A DNA stretch of 14,148 bases, from NCBI GenBank assembly GCA_964342835.1, contig CAYFGJ010000019.1, forward strand, positions 1 through 14,148, given 5' to 3'. Of the stretch, positions 7,659 through 14,148 are shown piece after piece. The position numbers and the translations under genes were made by a program. This DNA is from GCA-2716945 sp964342835. Its GTDB lineage: Bacteria > Pseudomonadota > Gammaproteobacteria > GCA-002705445 > GCA-002716945. Positions within the stretch are counted from its first letter, which is position 1. Each line of letters opens with the position of its first letter. Under the pieces are notes generated by a model. That model did no database searches. It was not told the origin of the DNA and saw nothing but the letters and a program-made list of their open reading frames with translations.

Positions 7659-8812
7659 TAATAACCTCTTTGTACGGCTTGACTAATTTTCCTTTTATTT
7701 TCTATCTGTATTCTGATTAAAATTCCAATACAAATAAACATACATAAAAGATTAGTCCCTCCATAACTTATCAAAGGTAGCCCCATACCCTTTGTGGGAG
7801 CTAGACCTATATTTACCATCATATGTATTATGGCTTGAAATGTAATTAAAAGCCCTATCATATTAGCTAAAAAAGAACCTATTAATAAACCATTTTCAGC
7901 TGATTTGTGAGCTAGAATAAATATTCTTGTAATCATTATTATATATGTAAATATCACCAATATAACAAATAGTAATCCTAATTCTTCAGCTATCACTGCA
8001 AAGATAAAATCATTATATGCTTCTGGTAAATAGTTTAATTTTTGAATACTAGATCCTAATCCTAACCCGAACAAACCACCAGAGCTAAATGCCAACTCAG
8101 ATGCAATCAATTGATAACCAGCTCCAGTAGAATCTTGCCATGGATCAATAAAACTAATAACTCTTTTAAAACGATAAGGAGTTAAAATAACAAGTAATAC
8201 TATTGGTATAATTAATAAAATAGCTGTAGATAACCATTTTTTGAAATTAACGCCACTCATTAACATGAGAGAAAAAAATGTCAGTATCAATAAAAACATA
8301 CTACCAAAATCACGTTGGAATATTATTATGCTTGATAAAAATAAAACTATAATAACTGATTTATAGAAAATTTTATTAATATCGTTTCTTAATATGTAGC
8401 TTGATAACCATATTAATATGAATAATCTTGAAATCTCAGATACCTGTACTGTTATAAATCCAAGACTAATCCATCTTCTAGCCCCTTTAGCTTCAAACCC
8501 TAACCCTGGTATAAAAACTAAAATACAAATAATAAAAGATAAGATTAGAAATAGTTTACTATAATCTTCATAAAACTTTAATTTAATATGTGAAATTACA
8601 TATGCAAAAGAAATACCAAGCAATAGGTATATAGAATGTTTAATAGTAAAATGAAATGGATTATTTAATTTCTGATATGCTTGATCAAGAGTTGCTGATG
8701 TTATCATTACTAATCCAATAGATAATAGAATGAAGACACATGTAATAAAAACTTTATCTATACCAAGTCCTTCTATAATTATTAATAATTTTTTTATTCT
8801 TTCATTAATCAA
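7658..8812 (-). CDS. ftsW: Septal peptidoglycan glycosyltransferase FtsW (SEDS family)
   Basis: FtsW polymerises lipid II at the septum together with its partner transpeptidase FtsI. The 384-residue protein has about ten hydrophobic segments and typical SEDS signatures. These are GARRWISLGFITVQVSEISRL (108-128), RVISFIDPWQDSTGAGYQ, NDFIFAVIAEELG containing the catalytic Asp, and GLPLISYGGTNLL near the C-terminus. One oddity is QRDFGSM in the centre, where SEDS proteins usually read QPDFG or QPDLG. The start is a TTG at 8812, overlapping the murD stop by 8 bp. It is the only recognised start codon between the in-frame stop at 8819-8821 and the first in-frame ATG, which lies inside membrane segment 1. 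A weak start could keep expression low. Confidence 0.96.
   Translation of the reverse strand: MINERIKKLLIIIEGLGIDKVFITCVFILLSIGLVMITSATLDQAYQKLNNPFHFTIKHSIYLLLGISFAYVISHIKLKFYEDYSKLFLILSFIICILVFIPGLGFEAKGARRWISLGFITVQVSEISRLFILIWLSSYILRNDINKIFYKSVIIVLFLSSIIIFQRDFGSMFLLILTFFSLMLMSGVNFKKWLSTAILLIIPIVLLVILTPYRFKRVISFIDPWQDSTGAGYQLIASELAFSSGGLFGLGLGSSIQKLNYLPEAYNDFIFAVIAEELGLLFVILVIFTYIIMITRIFILAHKSAENGLLIGSFLANMIGLLITFQAIIHMMVNIGLAPTKGMGLPLISYGGTNLLCMFICIGILIRIQIENKRKISQAVQRGY
7665..7670 (-). promoter_or_regulatory. Shine-Dalgarno site for murG inside the end of ftsW
   Basis: On the minus strand AAGAGG lies 6 nt before the murG ATG, within the last ftsW codons. It is notable because almost all other starts in the block lack a recognisable site, which suggests those starts depend on translational coupling. 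Confidence 0.5.
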
Positions 8813-10139
8813 GACTATTTACTGCTTCAATAAATGCATTTCCTCTTTCTTCAAAATCTGTGTACATATCAAAACTTGGACTTCCAGGAGATAATAATAC
8901 AAAATCATAAGGTTTAGCCTTATCATAAGATACTCTTACAGATTCTTCTATTGTCTTACATAGAATTTTTGGAACATTAGTTGTAATCTGTTTATTAATT
9001 ATGTTTTTATTTTCACCCAATAAAACTAACAATTTAACATGATGATTTATATAATTATTTAGTTTTCCATAGTCTAAATTTTTTTTAGAACCACCCATGA
9101 TTAATATTATATTTTTTCTTAAATATTTTAATGCTGTTATTGTTGAAAATACATTTGTAGATTTTGAATCATTATAATATTTTACATCATTTATACTTCT
9201 TATAAATTCTATTCTATGTGGCAAGAAATTAAAATCATTTAGAATTCTTATTGATTTTTTAAAAAAATCCTTTTTATTATAAAGATTATTGGCAATAGAA
9301 AGGACTGCTAAAATATTATCTAGATTATGCGTACCTCTGTAATTACATGATATATCATCGTAATAAATATTCTGTTTGTCTATTTTTAGATTTTCAATAA
9401 TGGTATCATCCATATATATTTTCTGAGAATGATGATTTATATCATCTTCGACATATCCATATTTTCTTATATTCAAAACATCATCCATATATTCGAGAAG
9501 ATTATTATGGCAAAAAGTTATTTCAGAATTTTTAAAAATTTTCTTTTTGATATTAAGATAATTTTCAAAACTATTATGTCTTTCAAGATGATCATCTTCT
9601 ATATTTGATATAAGGCTTACATAACTTTTAAAATTATTCATATACTGTAACTGATAACTAGATAATTCTATAATAATATAATCAAATTTATCTTCTAATG
9701 TTATAAATGGTGATACACCGTTATTGCCACAAGCTTTAGCTTTAATATCTAACTGATTTAGTAAATATTCTAGCATTGTAACAATGGTAGTTTTTCCATT
9801 TGTTCCAGTTACTGAAATAATTTTACAATCTGATAATCTCTTAAAGAAATCTATATCCGTTATAATTGGTATAGATCTTTGGTTTAAATCATTTATTATT
9901 TTTTGATTAATATCTAATCCTGGGCTGACTATAGCTTCATCTATATCATCTAAAAACGCTTCTTCATAGTATCCAAATCTAAAATTATTTTTATTTGTTA
10001 AATTAATAATAGATTTGTTTATACATGAAATGTCTCTTGTATCAAAAATTTTATATTCGATAGTAGTTTTAGTAAAATAATCAATGCATGATTGGCAAGT
10101 CTGTCCAGTACCAATAATCAACTTATACTGTTTTTTCAT
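8805..10139 (-). CDS. murD: UDP-MurNAc-L-alanine--D-glutamate ligase MurD
   Basis: MurD is a cytosolic Mur ligase that adds D-Glu to UDP-MurNAc-L-Ala using ATP. The 444-residue protein (E. coli 438) has a Rossmann-like N-terminal domain for the UDP-substrate and the P-loop SVTGTNGKTT (109-118). NIEDDHLERH is followed by YLNIKKKIF, which carries the Lys expected to be carbamylated. GTHNLDNILAVLSI, DSKSTN and LSPGSPSFDMYTDFEERGNAF mark the C-terminal domain. The N-terminal motif reads IIGTGQTCQSC instead of the more usual GLG.TG.S. All catalytic motifs are present. It starts 1 bp after the mraY stop and overlaps ftsW by 8 bp. Confidence 0.96.
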   Translation of the reverse strand: MKKQYKLIIGTGQTCQSCIDYFTKTTIEYKIFDTRDISCINKSIINLTNKNNFRFGYYEEAFLDDIDEAIVSPGLDINQKIINDLNQRSIPIITDIDFFKRLSDCKIISVTGTNGKTTIVTMLEYLLNQLDIKAKACGNNGVSPFITLEDKFDYIIIELSSYQLQYMNNFKSYVSLISNIEDDHLERHNSFENYLNIKKKIFKNSEITFCHNNLLEYMDDVLNIRKYGYVEDDINHHSQKIYMDDTIIENLKIDKQNIYYDDISCNYRGTHNLDNILAVLSIANNLYNKKDFFKKSIRILNDFNFLPHRIEFIRSINDVKYYNDSKSTNVFSTITALKYLRKNIILIMGGSKKNLDYGKLNNYINHHVKLLVLLGENKNIINKQITTNVPKILCKTIEESVRVSYDKAKPYDFVLLSPGSPSFDMYTDFEERGNAFIEAVNSLD

Positions 10140-10140
10140 A

Positions 10141-11226
10141 CTATCTAATCTTTAACGAGGATAATGCAATTAACACTAAAATAAATGTTATTATCCAAAA
10201 TCTCACAATTATTTTCGGTTCTGCCCAACCACTTAATTCAAAATGATGATGTAATGGAGACATTTTAAAAATACGTTTTTTAGTACGTTTAAAATATAAA
10301 ACTTGGATAATAACAGATAAGACTTCAGCTATAAATACACCACTCATGATAGCAAATGCAATTTCTTGTCTTAATAGAACAGCCATTGTTCCTAAAGCAG
10401 CACCTAATGATAATGATCCAACATCGCCCATAAATATTTCTGCAGGATATGAGTTATACCATAAAAAACCTAATCCAGATCCTACTATAGCTGCTGCAAA
10501 AATTGAAATTTCCGAAGCATCTTTTAAGTATGGAATCAAAAGATAATTTGCGATGTTAAAATTTCCTTCTACATACGCAAAAACAACAAATGCTGCTGCA
10601 ATTAATATACATGGAAGGATTGCTAATCCATCTAGCCCATCAGTTAAATTAACAGCATTACTTGATGCAACTATTATAAATATACACCAAGGTATAAAAA
10701 GTAATCCCATATAAAAAGAAAAATCTTTAAAGAAAGGCAATATCAAAGTTAATTCAGTGGTATCTATATAATTTAAATATAAATAAATTATTGCTAGTGT
10801 AGAAAATAAGATTTGAAAAAAAAATTTACTTCTACCTTTAATTCCATCACTAGAAGATTTTATGAATTTTATATAATCATCATAAAAACCAATGATACCG
10901 AAAGTTATCAATATAAATAATAATACCCAAATATATCTATTTTGAAGTTCTGACCAAAGCAGAGTTGTGACAATAACAGAAATAATAATAATTATTCCGC
11001 CCATAGATGGGGTTTTAGATTTTTCAGTAATATGAGACTTTGGTCCATCGCTTCTAATTGATTGGTAGAGTTTTTTAGTGTTCAACCAACGTATCAATAA
11101 AGATGTCATAATAAGAGATAAAAATAGTCCAGTTAATGCAGCTAAAACAATTCTTAGACTCAAATACTGGAAAACATTAAATCCAGAATAAAACTGAGAA
11201 AGATAATCAAAAATATAAAGTAACAT
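10141..11226 (-). CDS. mraY: Phospho-MurNAc-pentapeptide translocase MraY
   Basis: MraY is the integral membrane enzyme that moves phospho-MurNAc-pentapeptide from UDP onto undecaprenyl phosphate, forming lipid I. The 361 residues match E. coli (360). About ten membrane segments are visible. Catalytic and nucleotide-binding elements are GFYDDYIKF with Asp116/Asp117, NLTDGLDGLA with Asn193/Asp196, FMGDVGSLSLGAALG with Asp268, and MSPLHHHFELSGW with His326-328. TPSMGG (72-77) is also conserved. It lies 7 bp after murF and 1 bp before murD, the standard dcw order. Confidence 0.98.
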   Translation of the reverse strand: MLLYIFDYLSQFYSGFNVFQYLSLRIVLAALTGLFLSLIMTSLLIRWLNTKKLYQSIRSDGPKSHITEKSKTPSMGGIIIIISVIVTTLLWSELQNRYIWVLLFILITFGIIGFYDDYIKFIKSSSDGIKGRSKFFFQILFSTLAIIYLYLNYIDTTELTLILPFFKDFSFYMGLLFIPWCIFIIVASSNAVNLTDGLDGLAILPCILIAAAFVVFAYVEGNFNIANYLLIPYLKDASEISIFAAAIVGSGLGFLWYNSYPAEIFMGDVGSLSLGAALGTMAVLLRQEIAFAIMSGVFIAEVLSVIIQVLYFKRTKKRIFKMSPLHHHFELSGWAEPKIIVRFWIITFILVLIALSSLKIR

Positions 11227-11233
11227 TTTCTAT

Positions 11234-12568
11234 TTATTCACTATTATTAACTAATTGTATTACTATATCTTCAAATTTCATAAAACGGGAAGCTTTCACT
11301 AAAATATTAACATTTTTATGCATATTTGTTTGTATAAACTTAATAAGTGTTAGTTTATTATCAAAACAATATGCATTATCACCAAAGGTTTTTTTTACAA
11401 TATGATCGTGTTTCCCGATATAAAATAACTTATCAATCTTATTTTTTTTAGCATATTCAATAACATCTTGGTGAAATTCTTCGGATTGTGCACCAAGTTC
11501 ACCCATATCACCCATTACGAACCATTTATCACCAGACATGGATGATAAAGAATCTAGAGATTTTTTCATTGAAGATGGATTAGCATTATAAGTATCATCA
11601 ATAACTTTTGAGTTATCTGCCAGTTCATATATATAAAATCGACCTTTAACACCTTTGTAATTATTATAACCATTAACTATATTCTCTATGGTTGCTCCTG
11701 CTTGATGAGAACAGGCAACGGAAAATAAAATATTTTCTATAAAATTGATATGATATTCTTTAAGTGACAATTGTAATAATTGATTATCAGGTAAATTTAT
11801 ATTTATTTTATTTGTATCTAAACTTTGTATGGAATAGTCTGCCTTTTCATTCTTTGAAATTGTTATAATATTATGATCAATTGCAATTTCCTTCCATCTT
11901 TCAAAATTTATATCGTCTTTATTCAAAATAACTGTTTTAGTGAATCCTTGATTAAGTAGTATTTCCTCTTTTGTTAATAAAATATTTTCAAAGTTTTCAA
12001 AACTTTCCATATGTGCAGCTGATACATTTAAAAGAGCAACAATTTTAGGTCTAATAATTTCACATAAATATTTTATATCACCTTTGATACTTGCTCCCAT
12101 TTCTATTACACAATGTTTCTGATGAGTAGATAATTCTAAAACAGATAGTGGAACACCAATATGATTATTAAAATTACCAAAATTAGTTAAAGCTTCGTTA
12201 TTCCAATTTAACATTGAATAGATTAATTTAGTTACTGAAGTTTTGCCGTTAGTTCCAGTAATTCCAATTGAAATTGGTTTTAGTTTATTTATATGTAATT
12301 GAGCAATAACTCCCAATGCTATAATTGTATCTTTTACAATTAATTGCGGTACATTAATAATTTTTCTTTCACAGATTATTGCTGATGCTCCTTTTGTAAT
12401 AGCTTCATCTATAAAATTATGTCCATCGAAATTATGACCTTTAATTGCAACAAAAAGATTGTTAGGCTTAATTGTTCTAGAGTCAATTGAAATACCATTA
12501 AAATTTGAATCTGAATTATATAGTTCCCCATCCAAAGGTTCTTTAAGTTGAGATAAAGATGTTTTCAT
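11234..12568 (-). CDS. murF: UDP-MurNAc-tripeptide--D-Ala-D-Ala ligase MurF
   Basis: MurF completes the cytosolic precursor by adding the D-Ala-D-Ala made by Ddl. The 444 residues (E. coli 452) show the N-terminal substrate domain with ISIDSRTIKPNNLFVAIKG (26-44) and the P-loop GITGTNGKTSVTK (102-114). NHIGVPLSVLEL and VIEMGA.IKGDI follow, then VSAAHMESF, TKEEIL with the probable carbamylated Lys, DDTYNANPSSMKKSLDSL, and VMGDMGELG in the C-terminal domain. It overlaps the end of murE as ATGA. All expected active-site motifs are intact, in contrast to the neighbouring murE. Confidence 0.97.
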   Translation of the reverse strand: MKTSLSQLKEPLDGELYNSDSNFNGISIDSRTIKPNNLFVAIKGHNFDGHNFIDEAITKGASAIICERKIINVPQLIVKDTIIALGVIAQLHINKLKPISIGITGTNGKTSVTKLIYSMLNWNNEALTNFGNFNNHIGVPLSVLELSTHQKHCVIEMGASIKGDIKYLCEIIRPKIVALLNVSAAHMESFENFENILLTKEEILLNQGFTKTVILNKDDINFERWKEIAIDHNIITISKNEKADYSIQSLDTNKININLPDNQLLQLSLKEYHINFIENILFSVACSHQAGATIENIVNGYNNYKGVKGRFYIYELADNSKVIDDTYNANPSSMKKSLDSLSSMSGDKWFVMGDMGELGAQSEEFHQDVIEYAKKNKIDKLFYIGKHDHIVKKTFGDNAYCFDNKLTLIKFIQTNMHKNVNILVKASRFMKFEDIVIQLVNNSE

Positions 12569-13076
12569 TTTATTCTTGACCTTAATATTTCATAATCATT
12601 GTGTGCTAACTTATGACCTTTATACATTATACTATTTTCATTTCCTTTCCCGGCAATAATAATATAATCATTTTTTTCAGCTAATGATATAGCTTTATAG
12701 ATAGCTTTTTTTCTTGATGGAATCAGAAAGACTTTTTTGGTTATTTTAATTCCTTGTTTAATATCATTTAATATTTTCATTGGTTTTTCATTACGAGGAT
12801 TATCATCTGTAAGGATAATATAATCAGAAAAAACTGAAGATATTCTGCCCATTTCTTTTCTTTTCCAAACATCTCTATTACCTCCACATCCAAAAACTGT
12901 AATAATTTTACTTGAATTAATTGATGCATATATACGAATTTCTTTAAGTAAAGTTAGAAGCGAGCTGGGTGTATGTGCATAATCAATTATATAAATACCT
13001 TTATTTTTTGTTTTAATAAATTGATTTCTACCATTTACTGGTTTTAATTTATTAAATAATTCTAAGATAGATTGAG
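12565..13076 (-). CDS. murE: MurE, C-terminal domain only (5' part missing)
   Basis: MurE adds meso-diaminopimelate to UDP-MurNAc-L-Ala-D-Glu. Only about the last 170 residues are present, matching E. coli from roughly residue 325 to the end. They include LKPVNGR, IYIIDYAHTPSSL, VFGCGGNRDVWKR, the DAP-specificity motif DDNPR followed by NEKP, and IIIAGKGNE. The last is usually AGKGHE, so Asn replaces His. The frame stays open up to a stop at 13111-13113, but MurE-like sequence ends near 13070-13080. The N-terminal UDP-binding domain, the GTNGKT P-loop and the carbamylated-Lys region are absent from the window. The first ATG inside the fragment (12852) sits mid-domain and is not a credible native start. 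As it stands the product could not be an active ligase. The real upstream end is either elsewhere in the genome or lost in assembly. Confidence 0.88.
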
Positions 13077-13090
13077 ATGAAAAATAGAAG
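13066..13090. other. Break-point between the dcw cluster and unrelated sequence
   Basis: Homology to MurE, read leftward, fades within this interval, and the ATG of a plus-strand regulator gene lies at 13077-13079. No inverted repeats, target-site duplication or transposase is visible. The exact base cannot be set by eye because the sequence just upstream of the conserved LKPV.GR motif is variable in MurE. Confidence 0.65.
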
Positions 13091-13733
13091 CGATAAACTA
13101 AGACTTGTTGTTAAGCAAAGTGGCAAAACGGCAAAACAAATAATTTCATCTTTTAAAGAAATAGAGAAAAATGAACGTTCTAGTACATTAAAATATCCAA
13201 AAGATACAGTAACTATATCGAGACATTTAAATGACAAAAGACCATTTGATTTAGATACAGCCGTTGCATACGGTAAGGCACTTGATACAGATCCAGCCGA
13301 AATATGTTTTGAACCTGTAATAAAAAGCATAAGAGGCTATTTTGACCCTCTAGAGAAAAATAACCCATGGGGAGTACATTGGTATTTTACTGAAGGAAAA
13401 GACGATATGGTATCATTACGCATACCAAGAGAATTTTATGCTAATAAATTTAGATTATTAGAAGCAAAAAATGTTACTAATAATAGACATGGAATGGTAT
13501 TTATTTATGAGTATTCAAATGACCAATACGCCAACCCAAGAAATTATAATCAATTAGGTTTGTGTAAATTAAAAAGTGGTAAATTTGTTGTTGCCGTACC
13601 TGTACCTAGTGGTAAAAAAAATAATTTTACACTAAAGGATATGAGTAATAACATTCTCTACAATGAATGTGAATTAATAACTATACATTCTATTGTTAGT
13701 TGTTTATTTCCAGCATTTTATAAAAATTATTAA
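13077..13733 (+). CDS. Helix-turn-helix (XRE/Cro-CI-like) regulator with unassigned C-terminal domain
   Basis: This 218-residue protein has an N-terminal helix-turn-helix of phage-repressor type: KNRSDKLRLVVKQSGKTAKQIISSF (about 2-26), then TVTISRHLNDKRPFDLDTAVAYGKALDTDPAEICF (about 44-78). The pattern 'recognition helix - RHLN.KR - A..YGKAL..DP.E..F' is typical. Between helices 2 and 3 there is an unusual polar insert of about 17 residues (27-43). The C-terminal part (about 80-218) looks beta-rich (DDMVSLRIPREFYANKF, KSGKFVVAVPVPSG). It lacks the Ser-Lys dyad context of self-cleaving LexA/CI-type S24 peptidases, so it may be a ligand-binding or oligomerisation domain. Similar layouts occur in phage and marine bacterial regulators as I recall them, but I cannot assign a target. 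The gene is divergent from the truncated murE and 16 bp before the next gene. Confidence 0.7.
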   Translation: MKNRSDKLRLVVKQSGKTAKQIISSFKEIEKNERSSTLKYPKDTVTISRHLNDKRPFDLDTAVAYGKALDTDPAEICFEPVIKSIRGYFDPLEKNNPWGVHWYFTEGKDDMVSLRIPREFYANKFRLLEAKNVTNNRHGMVFIYEYSNDQYANPRNYNQLGLCKLKSGKFVVAVPVPSGKKNNFTLKDMSNNILYNECELITIHSIVSCLFPAFYKNY

Positions 13734-13749
13734 ATATTATTAATATATA

Positions 13750-14148
13750 ATGGAATTAAAAAACTATAATGGCATATTAAATAATTTATTATCAAAAAAT
13801 TATATAAGCAAATATAATAAAAAAAAAATTTTAATTCCAATAAATGAAATTTTAATAGTTAAAAATATTTTAGAACATAAAATTCTTAGTTTAGATAAAT
13901 TAGATAAAAATAGTTCTATATGCTTAATATCAAGTAAAAACTCATTCAAAGCTTTAGGAGATAAAGTATGTCAGTTATTAAATAATTACAAATTAGAGTA
14001 CAAAAATATAATTTTAGAAAATTATAAATCAGATATTTTTTTTGGAGATATGATTTATGAAAAAATTAAAGACCACAGTCAAATAATATGTGTTGGATCA
14101 GGCTCCTTAATAGACATTTGTAAATATGCATCAAATAAAGCAAAAAAT
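13750..14148 (+). CDS. Iron-containing alcohol dehydrogenase superfamily protein, glycerol-1-phosphate dehydrogenase-like (N-terminal part)
   Basis: The first 133 codons of a gene that runs off the right edge, starting at an ATG 16 bp after the regulator stop. The NAD(P)-binding signature of the iron-ADH / dehydroquinate synthase fold is seen in IICVGSGSLIDICKYAS (residues 112-128). GSGS replaces the common GGGS, and the Asp122 and Lys125 pattern resembles glycerol-1-phosphate dehydrogenases of the EgsA/AraM type. The leading part fits the N-terminal Rossmann-like half (SICLISSKNSFKALGDKV, then YKNIILENYKSD). The metal-binding histidines would lie beyond the window, so the exact enzyme is open. 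Alternatives are a glycerol dehydrogenase or a dehydroquinate-synthase-like enzyme of surface-polysaccharide pathways. The stretch is even richer in A/T than the regulator before it. Confidence 0.6.
   Translation, partial: MELKNYNGILNNLLSKNYISKYNKKKILIPINEILIVKNILEHKILSLDKLDKNSSICLISSKNSFKALGDKVCQLLNNYKLEYKNIILENYKSDIFFGDMIYEKIKDHSQIICVGSGSLIDICKYASNKAKN

Noticed and set aside
10346..10546. Plus-strand reading frame opposite mraY
   Set aside because: Antisense shadow of MraY membrane segments and the FMGDVGS motif region.
12565..12852. A 95-residue stand-alone gene starting at the ATG at 12852
   Set aside because: The frame continues upstream with clear MurE motifs (DYAHTP, GCGGNRD), so this ATG is internal to murE.
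13122..13137. Tandem GGCAAAAC repeat
   Set aside because: Two copies only, encoding SGKTAK inside the regulator's helix 2 region; consistent with ordinary coding sequence and not a recombination site.
13052..13330. Minus-strand 92-codon reading frame spanning the break-point
   Set aside because: It is in a different frame from murE, is antisense to the well-supported regulator gene, and its translation shows no domain logic.
1..14148. tRNA, CRISPR array, transposase or defence-system genes
   Set aside because: Scanning both strands by eye I saw no cloverleaf-like sequence, regularly spaced repeats, or recognisable recombinase or nuclease motifs.

Overview
The window looks like AT-rich gammaproteobacterial DNA, probably from a free-living aquatic lineage with a streamlined genome or from a symbiont. 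The call rests on LpxC and SecA sequences that read like the E. coli proteins, on the order lpxC - dciA (opposite strand) - secA, and on a dense division/cell-wall (dcw) cluster. A type II murB and a ddl sit inside that cluster. Without a database search I cannot name the genus.

Layout from the left edge. Positions 1-1553 hold the N-terminal ~517 codons of secA (minus strand, cut by the window edge). A short divergent spacer follows, then a small DciA-like gene (plus strand, 1623-1892). Its stop codon shares a TTAA with the stop of the convergent lpxC (1889-2800, minus). A 96-bp gap with a good sigma70-type promoter lies upstream of lpxC. From 2897 to about 13076 there is one continuous minus-strand block, in transcription order: murE (3' part only) - murF - mraY - murD - ftsW - murG - murB - ddl - ftsQ - ftsA. 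Neighbours overlap by a few bases or are separated by at most about 10 bp, so this is almost certainly one operon. MurE, MurF and MurD are amino-acid ligases building the UDP-MurNAc-pentapeptide. Ddl makes D-Ala-D-Ala, and MurB makes UDP-MurNAc. MraY and MurG build lipid I and lipid II, and FtsW polymerises lipid II at the septum. FtsQ and FtsA belong to the divisome.

Two genes normally in this cluster are absent: murC (expected between murG and murB) and ftsZ (expected between ftsA and lpxC).

At about 13070-13080 the cluster breaks. MurE homology stops after its C-terminal domain, and an unrelated plus-strand pair begins at once: a helix-turn-helix regulator (13077-13733) and the start of an iron-dependent alcohol dehydrogenase / glycerol-1-phosphate dehydrogenase-like gene (13750 to the window edge). 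MurE is essential and its catalytic P-loop half is missing here. The break is therefore a real rearrangement, an insertion, or a chimeric assembly join, and it needs resolving before the right-hand 1.1 kb is read as belonging to the same genome. I see no tRNA, rRNA, CRISPR array or insertion sequence, and no gene-free stretch longer than 300 bases.
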